Shown here: in pieces, positions 25,647 through 34,872 of the stretch
Layout of the letters: the number at the start of each line of letters is the position of its first letter
How positions within the stretch are numbered: position 1 is the first letter of the stretch
Origin: Streptomyces composti
Lineage (GTDB): Bacteria > Actinomycetota > Actinomycetes > Streptomycetales > Streptomycetaceae
NCBI RefSeq assembly: GCF_012034205.1
Contig: NZ_JAATEM010000003.1
Location: 62,001-126,000 of the forward strand
Length of the DNA: 64,000 nucleotides
Reading direction: 5' to 3'
Translations under genes and position numbers: made by a program
Notes under the pieces: model-generated
Seen by the model: only the letters and a program-made list of their open reading frames with translations
Database searches by the model: none
Told to the model about the DNA's origin: nothing

Positions 25647-25805
25647 CGAGCTCGCTCCCGTTCCTCGGATCCTTCGTATGACCCGATGACTTTCACTGAC
25701 CACGTTTCCCTGATGACGCAAAGTTCGCATTCAGGGTTGCACTTCATGCGATCCGGAGCGCTGCCCGGCCGGACGGGGTGGCGGGCGGGCTGCAAGAATG
25801 AGCCC

Positions 25806-26501
25806 GTGACCCGCGCATCCCTGGACAAGCAGCCGCACGAAGTCGCCTCGATGTTCGACGACGTGGCGGAACGGTACGACCTGACCAATGACGTGCTGTC
25901 CCTGGGCCAGGACCGCAGATGGCGCAAGGAGGTCGCGAAGGCGGTCGACGCGCGCCCCGCGCAGAAGATCCTGGACCTGGCGGCCGGCACCGGCACCTCG
26001 TCGCTGCCCTTCGCCCGCACCGGCGCCTACGTGGTGCCGTGCGACTTCTCCCTCGGCATGCTCTGCGTCGGCAAGCGGCAGCACTCCTGGCTGCCGTACA
26101 CCGCCGGTGACGCGACGCGGCTGCCGTTCCGGGACGACGTGTTCGACGCCGTCACCATCTCCTTCGGGCTGCGCAACGTGCAGGACTCCGACGCCGCGCT
26201 GCGCGAGATGCACCGGGTGACCCGGCCCGGCGGGCGCATCGTGATCTGCGAGTTCTCGCAGCCCGTCTGGGCGCCGTTCCGCACCGTCTACACCGAGTAC
26301 CTGATGCGGGCGCTGCCCGCGGTGGCCCGCGCGGTGTCGTCCAGCCCGGACGCGTACGTCTACCTCGCCGAGTCCATCCGTGCCTGGCCGGACCAGCCGG
26401 CGCTGGCCGAGCGGCTCAGGGGCGCGGGCTGGTCGCGGGTGGCCTGGCGCAATCTCACCGGGGGCGTGGTCGCCCTGCACCGGGGCTTCAAGGAGGGCTG
26501 A
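25806..26501 (+). CDS. menG: Demethylmenaquinone methyltransferase MenG/UbiE
   Basis: This 231-residue SAM-dependent C-methyltransferase catalyses the last ring step of menaquinone synthesis. It shows the UbiE/MenG start [20 protein letters not shown], motif [11 protein letters not shown] (55-64), [25 protein letters not shown] and [19 protein letters not shown]. The start is GTG 25806, just before [16 protein letters not shown]. It is divergent from the GH18-like lipoprotein and followed by the MenJ-like gene about 1.2 kb on. The aromatic ring substrate would come from the mqn pathway genes nearby. Strong family match, normal length. Confidence 0.94.
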   Translation: MTRASLDKQPHEVASMFDDVAERYDLTNDVLSLGQDRRWRKEVAKAVDARPAQKILDLAAGTGTSSLPFARTGAYVVPCDFSLGMLCVGKRQHSWLPYTAGDATRLPFRDDVFDAVTISFGLRNVQDSDAALREMHRVTRPGGRIVICEFSQPVWAPFRTVYTEYLMRALPAVARAVSSSPDAYVYLAESIRAWPDQPALAERLRGAGWSRVAWRNLTGGVVALHRGFKEG

Positions 26502-26564
26502 GCCGCGGGGCGGCGAGTGTGCGGTCGGCTCTCCCGCGCCGCGGGCCTGCGGAGACGACCCGCC

Positions 26565-26915
26565 TCACGGGCAGGCGAGCAGGGCCGTACCAGGGGCGTG
26601 CGGCTCGGACAGTTCCCGCGTGAGCCCGCCGGGCGGCGGCAGCGGCCCGCGCGGCTCGCGCACCCCGCCCCCGCCCTCCCCGAGGTCGAACCACACGTAG
26701 ACCAGCGAATCCCGCGGCACCTCGGCACCGGGCTCCGGGTACTGGCGTACGACGTGGTCCACGACGGCGAGCCGGAGATCCGGCCGGTCCGGCGAGGTGA
26801 GGGACAGCCCGCGCGCCCGGGCCGACTCCCGCGCGTCCACGGCCATCAGGCCGACCAGGCGCGGTACCCGCACCTCCGGCGTCCGGAATCCTCTGGGTGG
26901 CAGGCGCACGGACAT
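26565..26915 (-). CDS. Small single-PASTA-domain protein
   Basis: This 116-residue protein carries one PASTA-like repeat: VPRLVGLMAVDARESARARG with LSLT, then VVRQYPEPGAEVPRDSLVYV and WFDLG. PASTA domains bind peptidoglycan fragments or beta-lactams and usually occur in repeats on PknB kinases or PBPs; a free-standing single copy is unusual. No signal peptide or membrane helix is visible, so it looks cytosolic. ATG 26915 is preceded by CAGGGG. It converges with menG, with about 60 nt between the stops. Function unknown. Confidence 0.72.
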   Translation of the reverse strand: MSVRLPPRGFRTPEVRVPRLVGLMAVDARESARARGLSLTSPDRPDLRLAVVDHVVRQYPEPGAEVPRDSLVYVWFDLGEGGGGVREPRGPLPPPGGLTRELSEPHAPGTALLACP

Positions 26916-27061
26916 CACCCCCTGCGGTACGGGCAGGGTAGACCCGCCCGCACCCCGGCAGGAAGCATCGTGTGGCAGTCCGTGACATCCCGTCACCCGG
27001 AGTGAGGGCGGGGGAAGCGGGAGAAGCGGGAGAAGGAAAGCGGGGGAAGCGGAGGGAACGC

Positions 27062-27568
27062 TCAGAGGTCCAGCCGGTAGCAGTGGGCCTCCGCCTTGCG
27101 GACCGGAGTGGTGAACGTCTCGGCCAGACGCATCCCCAGCCGCTGTGCGACGGCCGCGGAGCGGGAGTTGCGGGCGTCGACCATCGCCACCACGCTCCGC
27201 ACACCCGCCGCCCGCACCCGCTCCAGCGTCTGCTGCGCCGCCGCCGTCACATAGCCCCTGCCCCAGTGCTCGCGGCCGAGCCGCCAGCCGATCTCTGTCT
27301 CGCCGACGGGCCCCCAGTCCTGCGGCCAGGGCTGGGCGCCGGTGAAGCCGAGGACGCGGCCGGAGGAGTCGAGCACGGACCACAGACAGAAGCCGAGTTC
27401 GGCGTCGTGCCGCCGCTGGCGGGCGGTGAGCTCCTCGTAGACCGACAGTCCGGCGGACGTGCCGCCGAAGAACTCCATGACCTCCGGGTCGTCGAAGAGA
27501 CGGTGCCAGAGATGAGCGTCCTCGTCGGTGGGGACGCGCAGCGTTACGGCGGGGAGAGCTCGGTTCAC
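27062..27568 (-). CDS. GNAT N-acetyltransferase, RimJ/RimL type
   Basis: This 168-residue enzyme has the GNAT_3 layout: TLRVPTDEDAHLWHRLFDDP at the N-terminus, ETEIGWRLGREHWGRGYVTA with the acetyl-CoA loop (HWGRGYVT), then VVAMVDARNSRSAAVAQRLG at the end. RimJ/L-like enzymes acetylate protein N-termini or small amines; the substrate here is unknown. The start is GTG 27568. It is divergent from the MenJ-like gene across about 98 bp. Single gene, normal length. Confidence 0.88.
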   Translation of the reverse strand: MNRALPAVTLRVPTDEDAHLWHRLFDDPEVMEFFGGTSAGLSVYEELTARQRRHDAELGFCLWSVLDSSGRVLGFTGAQPWPQDWGPVGETEIGWRLGREHWGRGYVTAAAQQTLERVRAAGVRSVVAMVDARNSRSAAVAQRLGMRLAETFTTPVRKAEAHCYRLDL

Positions 27569-27666
27569 GTGGACAGCCCTTCAGCCGGTGATCGATTGTG
27601 CTGCATAGACTGCCCATGTCCAGTGCCGGTCGGCACGCAGATTTCGAACCTTGGGGAGATCCCGCC

Positions 27667-28950
27667 GTGACCGAGCCCCTCTCCGACAACACCGCCGACG
27701 TGATCGTCGTGGGCGCGGGGCCAGCCGGCTCCACCACCGCCTACCACCTGGCCCGGGCCGGACTCGACGTGCTGCTGCTGGAGAAGACCGAGTTCCCGCG
27801 GGAGAAGGTCTGCGGCGACGGTCTGACCCCGCGCGCGGTGAAGCAGCTCGTGGCGATGGGCATCGACATCTCCGAGGAGGCCGGCTGGCTGCGCAACAAG
27901 GGCCTGCGCATCATCGGCGGCGGGGTCCGCCTCCAGCTGGACTGGCCGGATCTCGCCTCCTTCCCCGACTACGGTCTGGTCCGCAAGCGCGACGACTTCG
28001 ACGAGCAGCTGGCCCGGCAGGCGCAGAAGGCGGGCGCCCGGCTGTACGAGCGCTGCAATGTGAGCGCCCCGGTCATCGACGACCGGACCGGCCGCATCAC
28101 CGGCGTCAGGGCCAAGCTGGGCGAGGACAAGCGGGAGGTCACCTTCCACGCCCCGCTGGTGGTGGCCGCCGACGGCAACTCCACCCGGCTGTCCCTGGCG
28201 ATGGGCCTGCACCGCCGCGAGGACCGCCCGATGGGCGTCGCGGTGCGCACGTACTTCACCTCGCCCCGCCACGACGACGACTACCTGGAGTCCTGGCTGG
28301 AACTCTGGGACCGGCGCGGCCCCCAGGACCGGCTGCTGCCCGGCTACGGCTGGATCTTCGGCATGGGCGACGGCACCTCCAACGTGGGCCTGGGCGTCCT
28401 GAACACCTCCGAGGCGTTCAAGGAGCTCGACTGGCGCGAGGTGCTCAAGGCCTGGTGCGCCTCGATGCCGGAGGACTGGGGCTACACCCCGGAGAACATG
28501 ACCGGCCCGATCCGCGGCGCCGCCCTCCCCATGGCCTTCAACCGCCAGCCGCACTACACGCGCGGTCTGCTGCTCGTCGGCGACGCGGGCGGCCTGGTCA
28601 ACCCCTTCAACGGCGAGGGCATCGCCTACGCCATGGAGTCCGGGCAGATCGCCGCCGACGTCATCGTCCAGGCGCAGGCGCGGGCCACCCCGGCCCAGCG
28701 GGAGATCGCCCTCCGGCGCTACCCGCGCATCCTGAAGGACACCTACGGCGGCTACTACACGCTGGGCCGCGCCTTCGTGAAGCTCATCGGCAACCCGAAG
28801 ATCATGCAGATCGCCGCCCAGCGCGGCCTGACCCACCCGATGCTGATGAGGTTCACCCTCAAGCTCCTCGCCAACCTCACCGACCCGACGGGCGGCGACG
28901 CGATGGACCGCATCATCAACGGCCTGAGCAAGGTGGCCCCGAAGGCCTGA
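27667..28950 (+). CDS. Geranylgeranyl-reductase-family flavoprotein (MenJ-like)
   Basis: This 427-residue FAD enzyme has a Rossmann GAGPAG (16-21), the family motif KVCGDGLTPRAV near 48-59, and the second FAD motif GDAGGLVNPFNGEGIAYAME near 305. The family saturates isoprenoid chains; mycobacterial MenJ reduces the menaquinone side chain. Streptomyces contain partly saturated MK-9(H4-H8), and this gene sits between menG and nuoA, so MenJ-type action is likely though inferred. I chose GTG 27667, which has GGGGAG 8 nt upstream; in-frame ATGs at 27598 and 27616 are alternatives. A strong hairpin ends the transcript. Confidence 0.87.
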   Translation: MTEPLSDNTADVIVVGAGPAGSTTAYHLARAGLDVLLLEKTEFPREKVCGDGLTPRAVKQLVAMGIDISEEAGWLRNKGLRIIGGGVRLQLDWPDLASFPDYGLVRKRDDFDEQLARQAQKAGARLYERCNVSAPVIDDRTGRITGVRAKLGEDKREVTFHAPLVVAADGNSTRLSLAMGLHRREDRPMGVAVRTYFTSPRHDDDYLESWLELWDRRGPQDRLLPGYGWIFGMGDGTSNVGLGVLNTSEAFKELDWREVLKAWCASMPEDWGYTPENMTGPIRGAALPMAFNRQPHYTRGLLLVGDAGGLVNPFNGEGIAYAMESGQIAADVIVQAQARATPAQREIALRRYPRILKDTYGGYYTLGRAFVKLIGNPKIMQIAAQRGLTHPMLMRFTLKLLANLTDPTGGDAMDRIINGLSKVAPKA

Positions 28951-28966
28951 ACATCCCCGGCCCGTG

Positions 28967-29008
28967 GGCGGCCGAGGGTCCCGGGAACGGGCCCTCGGCC
29001 GCCTTCCG
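28967..29008 (+). terminator. Terminator after the MenJ-like gene
   Basis: A perfect 12-bp stem GGCGGCCGAGGG (28967-28978) with CCCTCGGCCGCC (28992-29003) is followed by TTCC. It lies 16 nt after the stop codon. Confidence 0.85.
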
Positions 29009-29443
29009 CGTTCGGGCAGACCGCCGCAGAAGCATCCAGCGGGCGCACGTGGCGCACGCGGGGTGCGGCGGCCCGAAAAGGACTCAACCGTGCGAACCGG
29101 GTCACGGGTGCGGGCTCGGCGGGACGGCCTGAGCGCGCCTGTGCGCGGCCGGAGTTCCGCGACCGGACCTCGGGGCCGTCCGCCGCCTCCGGGGCGCCGT
29201 GAGGGCCGCTGCGGGGGCGGACGCGGGGTGCGGGTGGGCGTGGGGGAGCGTCAAGCCGCCCGTGACGGGGAATGATTCGGACAATCCGGCGATCTTGACT
29301 GCTGGTCGTGCCCGCCGCGACGACGACGAGGGTCGTCACCCCCGAGCGGTGACGACCCTTCAGTCCGTTATGAGCGCGAAGCGCTGTTTCGGAGCGCCCT
29401 GGCGGAGAACGCCCGGCACGTGCCCGGCTTCAGCAAGTCCGGG
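29009..29443. other. Intergenic region, hairpin at 29329-29359, no gene seen
   Basis: This 435-nt stretch lies between convergent genes. No frame has convincing coding character. A perfect 11-bp inverted repeat AGGGTCGTCAC (29329-29339) with GTGACGACCCT (29349-29359) lies about 85 nt beyond the NlpC/P60 stop and may end that minus-strand transcript, though it lacks a T-run. Nothing else could be assigned. Confidence 0.45.
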
Positions 29444-30238
29444 TCAGAGCACGCGCACGGCACCCGTGGCCGGGTAGCCGGAGAGGTCCTGGATGACGAC
29501 GCCCTTGGAGGGGTTCGCGGCGTCCAGGTACTGGCCGTTCCCGATGTAGACGCCCGTGTGGTACGCGGAACCCTTGGCGCCCCAGTAGAGGATGTCCCCG
29601 ACCTGGATCTGGGACAGCGGGATGTCGGTGCCCACGGTCGACTGGTCCTGGGAGACGCGCGGCAGGTCGATGCCGACCTGACGGAAGGCGGCCTGCACCA
29701 GGCTGGAGCAGTCCCAGGCGTTGGGGCCGGTGGCGCCCATGACGTAGGCGTCGCCCACCTGGGCCTTGAGGAAGGAGATGACCGTCGCGACGCTGCCGCT
29801 GGCCGGCGCGGAGGCGGTCGTGGTGCTCTGGAGGGACGGGCGCTCGGCGTTGCGCGCCGCGCGCTCGGCGGCGGCCTTGCGGGCCTCCTCCGCCGCCTTC
29901 TTCCGGGCCTCGGCCTTCTTCTTGGCCTCGGCGAGGTCCGCCTTGGCCTCCTTGGCGGCCTTGGCGGCGGCCGCGTCACGCTCGGCCTTCAGCTGGTAGT
30001 CCGCGGCGGCCTGCTGGGTGACCTCGGCGGACTGGGCGACCTGAGCGGCCAGGTCGGCCGTCAGGGTGGGCAGTTCGACGGTCTGCGTCACGGGCTCGGC
30101 GGCGTTGGCCGAGCTGGACGCACCGGCGACTGCCAGGGTGCTGAGGACGCCACCGGCAACTCCGGCCCGCATCGCGATCGTGGAGGTCGCGGTGCGGCGG
30201 GGCTTCCGGTGGCTGCGTATGTGAGCGGTGTGGGACAT
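29444..30238 (-). CDS. Secreted NlpC/P60 cell-wall endopeptidase
   Basis: This 264-residue exported protein begins with a basic n-region (SHRKPRRTATSTIAMR), a hydrophobic stretch and an AxA-type end (SSANAAE). A long Ala/Lys/Glu coiled-coil segment (about 75-140) precedes the NlpC/P60 domain: Cys177 in WDCSSLVQAAF, LPRVSQDQ, and His227 in AYHTGVYIG, the catalytic Cys-His pair. Such enzymes cut D-Glu-DAP peptide links of peptidoglycan. ATG 30238 fits the usual MSHTAHIRSH start, but its ribosome site is poor; an AAGGAG lies 18 nt upstream. Divergent from nuoA. I found no ydaO riboswitch upstream, although such elements precede other Streptomyces wall hydrolases. Confidence 0.9.
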   Translation of the reverse strand: MSHTAHIRSHRKPRRTATSTIAMRAGVAGGVLSTLAVAGASSSANAAEPVTQTVELPTLTADLAAQVAQSAEVTQQAAADYQLKAERDAAAAKAAKEAKADLAEAKKKAEARKKAAEEARKAAAERAARNAERPSLQSTTTASAPASGSVATVISFLKAQVGDAYVMGATGPNAWDCSSLVQAAFRQVGIDLPRVSQDQSTVGTDIPLSQIQVGDILYWGAKGSAYHTGVYIGNGQYLDAANPSKGVVIQDLSGYPATGAVRVL

Positions 30239-31004
30239 GGGAACAACCGGTACCAGGGGCTCCTTCATATCTTCAAGAAACGTGGTCTGCGCCACAGTTG
30301 TTCAAAGTGACCTTCAAACAGCGGTCCCGCGACCGCCTATTGACGTCGTAACGGACATTGCGGACGCCCGGCTTCGGGGCTGTGATCACGGTCTTTGATC
30401 AATACGCCCGAATTGCACCGCGCTTACCACCGGAGCGATTGGTTGGCCAAGCCCGGTTCTCATCCGGCTCTCATGAATGTGGCAGAGGTCACGGAACGAT
30501 GAACCGGGTGCGTGCGTCGCGCCGTCGGGATCACGACGCGGTCACGGCCGGATCTCGACGCCGCGACTTCGTGAACGCGTGCACACGTCCACACCGCGAC
30601 GTGAATGCCCTCTCATGTGTGAACGCCGCCTCTATCAAGAGATCGAGTCCAACTCCAATTTGCATGCAAGGGAACCCTCTTGATATTGAGACGCACCCTC
30701 TGGCCTGCGCTGACGAGCCAAAATGTCACCGCTGGTGATCGCCCGGCCGCTTCGAGTGCGAAGATCACCGCTCATCCGACTTCATGATCGTTCGTCAGGT
30801 GGTGAAGATCACAAAGCTTGTGCAATACCCCGTGTCGCAGATCACAGACCCACGGGCATAAGATGCGGAGCGGTTGGGCTTGTGACCTGCTTCACATGTT
30901 CTCGATCTTCGCCGGGGCGGGCGTGGTTCGTGGGACTGGTGAGGCGGTCGGGCCCCGCTGCACAACCGCCAGCAGTCAGTGCCGACTGAGAGGAGCGAGG
31001 AGCG
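30239..31004. other. Long divergent region between the P60 gene and nuoA
   Basis: This 766-nt region is much less GC-rich than the surrounding genes and has no supportable gene; the short frames inside it lack codon bias. It holds a Rex operator at 30880-30897 before nuoA, a TAAGAT-like -10 near 30860, and a nested inverted repeat (ATCAAGAG 30634-30641 and CTCTTGAT 30677-30684, flanking the palindrome TTGCATGCAA at 30660-30669). A short hairpin ggtcccgcgacc lies near 30323. A small RNA cannot be excluded. Confidence 0.5.
30880..30897. promoter_or_regulatory. Rex operator upstream of nuoA
   Basis: TTGTGACCTGCTTCACAT matches the 18-bp Rex operator consensus TTGTGAA-N4-TTCACAA at 12 of the 14 fixed positions. 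Rex represses respiratory genes when NADH/NAD+ is low and releases them when it is high; the nuo operon is a known S. coelicolor Rex target. The site is 107 bp upstream of the nuoA start. Confidence 0.85.
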
Positions 31005-31364
31005 GTGAACGCGTATGCGCCCATCCTCGTACTGGGAGCCCTCGGGGCAGGCTTTGCGATCTTCTCCGTGGTCATGGCCACGCTGATCGGGCCCAAGCGG
31101 TACAACCGCGCCAAGCTCGAGGCCTACGAGTGCGGCATCGAGCCGACCCCCACGCCGGCCGGCGGCGGGCGCTTCCCCATCAAGTACTACCTGACGGCGA
31201 TGCTCTTCATCGTCTTCGACATCGAGATCGTCTTCCTCTACCCCTGGGCCGTCACCTTCGACGCCCTGGGGATTTTCGGGCTCGTGGAGATGCTGCTCTT
31301 CGTGCTCACCGTCTTCGTCGCGTACGCGTACGTATGGCGGCGCGGCGGCCTGGAATGGGACTGA
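31005..31364 (+). CDS. nuoA: NADH-quinone oxidoreductase subunit A
   Basis: This 119-residue membrane subunit has three helices and is the first gene of the 14-gene complex I operon. The N-terminal helix ([20 protein letters not shown]) is followed by the conserved loop [19 protein letters not shown], whose Cys is a marker of the quinone-channel region. Next come the [20 protein letters not shown] helix and a third helix ending in [11 protein letters not shown]. NuoA helps close the quinone channel with NuoH, NuoD and NuoB. GTG 31005 has GAGGAG-type sequence upstream. Transcription probably starts near the Rex site. Confidence 0.97.
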   Translation: MNAYAPILVLGALGAGFAIFSVVMATLIGPKRYNRAKLEAYECGIEPTPTPAGGGRFPIKYYLTAMLFIVFDIEIVFLYPWAVTFDALGIFGLVEMLLFVLTVFVAYAYVWRRGGLEWD

Positions 31365-31377
31365 GGGGCCACAAGTC

Positions 31378-31928
<551 letters not shown>

Positions 31929-31932
<4 letters not shown>

Positions 31933-32678
31933 GCGACGACGCACCCAGGGATGCGAACGGGGTGAACCCCGAGAAGGAACTCTCCGCCGAGAACCTGCCC
32001 GGCCAGCGCGGCGAGGGCGGCGAGGAGATCCGCGTCCAGCGCGGGATGTTCGGCGCCAACAACGGCGGCGACACCTCCGGTTACGGCGGCCTGGTCCGCT
32101 CGGTCCGGCTCCCGGGACCGGCGAACCGCCCCTACGGCGGATGGTTCGACGAGGTGGCCGACGAACTCGAGGGCGCGCTCGAGGAGCAGGGGCTGCTCCC
32201 GGAGAACGCCATCGAGAAGACGGTCGTCGACCGCGGCGAGATCACCTTCCACATCGAGCGTGAGCACCTGGTCCGCGTCGCCCGCACCCTGCGCGACGAC
32301 CCGGCGCTCCGCTTCGAGCTGTGCACCGGCGTGAGCGGCGTGCACTACCCCGGTGACAAGGGCCGCGAGCTGCACGCCGTCTACCACCTGCGCTCGATCA
32401 CCCACAACCGGGTGATCCGCCTGGAGGTCAGCTGCCCCGACAGCGACCCGCACATCCCGTCGCTGGTCTCCGTCTATCCGACGAACGACTGGCACGAGCG
32501 CGAGACGTACGACTTCTTCGGCATCGTCTTCGACGGTCACCCGGCCCTGACGCGGATCATGATGCCGGACGACTGGCAGGGCTTTCCGCAGCGCAAGGAC
32601 TACCCCCTCGGCGGCATCCCCGTCGAGTACAAGGGCGCCCAGATCCCGGCTCCGGACCAGCGGAGGTCGTACTCGTGA
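31929..32678 (+). CDS. nuoC: NADH-quinone oxidoreductase subunit C
   Basis: This 249-residue subunit has the 30-kDa NuoC domain at about 80-225, with [15 protein letters not shown], the signature [20 protein letters not shown] and the end [14 protein letters not shown]. The first about 70 residues are a charged, actinobacteria-type extension ([19 protein letters not shown]). NuoC binds NuoD in the connecting module of the peripheral arm and has no cofactor. It overlaps nuoB and nuoD by 4 bp each, giving translational coupling. NuoC and NuoD are separate here, unlike the fused E. coli NuoCD. Confidence 0.97.
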
Positions 32679-34015
32679 GCACGTCGAACACATCCGCCGC
32701 GTCCGCCGCTTCGGCGCGCGAGACCACGGAAGGCACCGTCTACACCGTCACCGGCGGCGACTGGGACGAGGTCGTCCAGGCCGCGGCCCGCACCGACGAC
32801 GAGCGCATCGTCGTCAACATGGGCCCGCAGCACCCCTCCACCCACGGGGTGCTCCGCCTGATCCTGGAGATCGACGGCGAGACGGTCACCGAGGCCCGCT
32901 GCGGCATCGGCTATCTGCACACCGGCATCGAGAAGAACCTCGAGTACCGGACGTGGACCCAGGGCACCACGTTCGTGACGCGCATGGACTACCTGACGCC
33001 GTTCTTCAACGAGACGGCGTACTGCCTCGCGGTCGAGAAGCTGCTCGGCATCGAGGACCAGGTGCCCGAGCGCGCCTCGGTCATCCGGGTCCTGCTGATG
33101 GAGCTCAACCGCCTCTCCTCGCACCTGGTGGCCATCGCCACCGGCGGCATGGAGCTCGGCGCCACCACGATCATGATCTACGGCTTCCGTGATCGTGAAC
33201 TCATCCTCGACATCTACGAGCTGATCACCGGCCTGCGGATGAACCACGCCTACATCCGCCCCGGCGGACTCGCCCAGGACCTGCCGCCCGGCGCGGTGGA
33301 CCAGATCCGCGAGTTCGTGAAGAAGATGAAGAAGAACCTCCCGGAGTACGACAAGCTCGCCACCGGGAACCCCATCTTCAAGGCCCGCCTGCAGGACATC
33401 GGCTACCTGGACCTGGCGGGCTGCATGGCCCTCGGCGCCACCGGCCCGATCCTGCGCTCCACCGGCCTGCCGCACGACCTGCGCAAGGCGCAGCCCTACT
33501 GCGGCTACGAGAACTACGAGTTCGACATCCCGACCGCCGACACCTGCGACGCCTACGGCCGCTTCCTGATCCGGCTCGAGGAGATGCGCCAGTCGCTGCG
33601 GATCATCGAGCAGTGCCTGGACCGGCTGGAGCCCGGACCGGTCATGGTCGCCGACAAGAAGATCGCCTGGCCCGCCCAGCTCGCCCTGGGCCCGGACGGA
33701 CTGGGCAACTCCCTGGACCACATCAAGAAGATCATGGGCACCTCCATGGAGGCCCTGATCCACCACTTCAAGCTGGTCACGGAGGGCTTCCGGGTCCCGC
33801 CGGGACAGGCCTACGCGGCGGTCGAGTCGCCCAAGGGCGAACTCGGCGTGCACGTCGTCTCCGACGGCGGCACCCGCCCCTACCGGGTCCACTTCCGTGA
33901 CCCGTCCTTCACCAACCTGCAGACCATGGCGGCGATGTGCGAGGGCGGCCAGGTCGCCGACGTCATCGTCGCCGTCGCGTCCATCGACCCCGTGATGGGA
34001 GGCGTCGACCGGTGA
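32675..34015 (+). CDS. nuoD: NADH-quinone oxidoreductase subunit D
   Basis: This 446-residue 49-kDa subunit forms the quinone-binding cavity with NuoB. It has the entry motif [20 protein letters not shown] (including the conserved His near the quinone head-group), [35 protein letters not shown] and the C-terminal EAPKGE-like [11 protein letters not shown], then [13 protein letters not shown]. It is related to [NiFe] hydrogenase large subunits but lacks the metal cysteines. It overlaps nuoC by 4 bp and nuoE by 4 bp (GTGA). Normal length; the first 40 residues are variable and Ser/Ala-rich. Confidence 0.98.
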   Translation: MSTSNTSAASAASARETTEGTVYTVTGGDWDEVVQAAARTDDERIVVNMGPQHPSTHGVLRLILEIDGETVTEARCGIGYLHTGIEKNLEYRTWTQGTTFVTRMDYLTPFFNETAYCLAVEKLLGIEDQVPERASVIRVLLMELNRLSSHLVAIATGGMELGATTIMIYGFRDRELILDIYELITGLRMNHAYIRPGGLAQDLPPGAVDQIREFVKKMKKNLPEYDKLATGNPIFKARLQDIGYLDLAGCMALGATGPILRSTGLPHDLRKAQPYCGYENYEFDIPTADTCDAYGRFLIRLEEMRQSLRIIEQCLDRLEPGPVMVADKKIAWPAQLALGPDGLGNSLDHIKKIMGTSMEALIHHFKLVTEGFRVPPGQAYAAVESPKGELGVHVVSDGGTRPYRVHFRDPSFTNLQTMAAMCEGGQVADVIVAVASIDPVMGGVDR

Positions 34016-34872
34016 CCACCTCTTCTTCCGAGCGGGGCGTCAGCCTGGGCATGCCCGAACTGCCCGCACCCCCCTACCCGGACGACGTCCGGGCCCGGCT
34101 GGAGGCCGACGCGCGCGAGATCATCTCCCGCTACCCGGGCTCCCGGTCCGCCCTCCTGCCGCTGCTGCACCTGGTGCAGTCGGAGGAGGGCCATGTCACG
34201 CGCACCGGCATCCAGTTCTGCGCGGACATGCTCGGCCTCACCTCGGCCGAGGTCACCGCCGTCGCCACCTTCTACACCATGTACCGGCGCAAGCCGAGCG
34301 GCGACTACCAGGTCGGGGTGTGCACCAACACGCTGTGCGCCGTCATGGGCGGCGACGCGATCTTCGAGGAGCTGCAGGAGCACCTCGGGGTCGGCAACGG
34401 CGAGACCACCGAGGACGGCAAGGTCACCCTCGAGCACATCGAGTGCAACGCCGCCTGCGACTACGCGCCGGTGGTGATGGTCAACTGGGAGTTCTTCGAC
34501 AACCAGACCCCCGAGAGCGCCAAGCGCCTCGTGGACGACCTGCGCGCCGGCCGCCCGGTCTCGCCCACCCGCGGCGCCCCGCTGTGCACCTTCAAGCAGA
34601 CCGCGCGCATCCTGGCCGGCTTCCCCGACGAGCGGGAGGGAGCCGTCGAGGCCTCCGGCAGCGCCGGCCCCGCCTCCCTGGTCGGACTGAAGCTGGCCAA
34701 GGGCGAGGCCGCCCCCGCGCGCGTGGTGCACCCGCGCGGCGCGGCCCCCGAGGACGCGCCGCCGCACGAGCCGTCGCCCACCGAGCACCTCAGCTCGCAC
34801 GACGCGCCGCAGCAGACGTCGGCCTCCGACCCGGACCACCCGGCCGGGCCCGCCGCCGAGGAGGGGGAGTGA
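34012..34872 (+). CDS. nuoE: NADH-quinone oxidoreductase subunit E, with long C-terminal tail
   Basis: This 286-residue subunit carries cluster N1a in a thioredoxin-like domain. Its [2Fe-2S] ligands are seen as CTNTLC (two Cys) and [15 protein letters not shown] (two Cys). It works with NuoF in NADH oxidation. E. coli NuoE has about 166 residues; here about 60-80 extra residues follow the conserved core, Ala/Pro/Glu-rich and probably disordered ([20 protein letters not shown]). The GTG start overlaps the nuoD stop codon by 4 bp, and the TGA overlaps the nuoF start. The tail is a known trend in actinobacteria, its role unknown. Confidence 0.96.
   Translation: MTTSSSERGVSLGMPELPAPPYPDDVRARLEADAREIISRYPGSRSALLPLLHLVQSEEGHVTRTGIQFCADMLGLTSAEVTAVATFYTMYRRKPSGDYQVGVCTNTLCAVMGGDAIFEELQEHLGVGNGETTEDGKVTLEHIECNAACDYAPVVMVNWEFFDNQTPESAKRLVDDLRAGRPVSPTRGAPLCTFKQTARILAGFPDEREGAVEASGSAGPASLVGLKLAKGEAAPARVVHPRGAAPEDAPPHEPSPTEHLSSHDAPQQTSASDPDHPAGPAAEEGE

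Noticed and set aside
30239..30730. A c-di-AMP (ydaO) riboswitch upstream of the NlpC/P60 gene
   Set aside because: Such riboswitches precede other Streptomyces wall hydrolases, but I did not find the conserved ydaO core words (a CAGCTAACC-type segment and a GGGGA-ACCC segment) on the minus strand.
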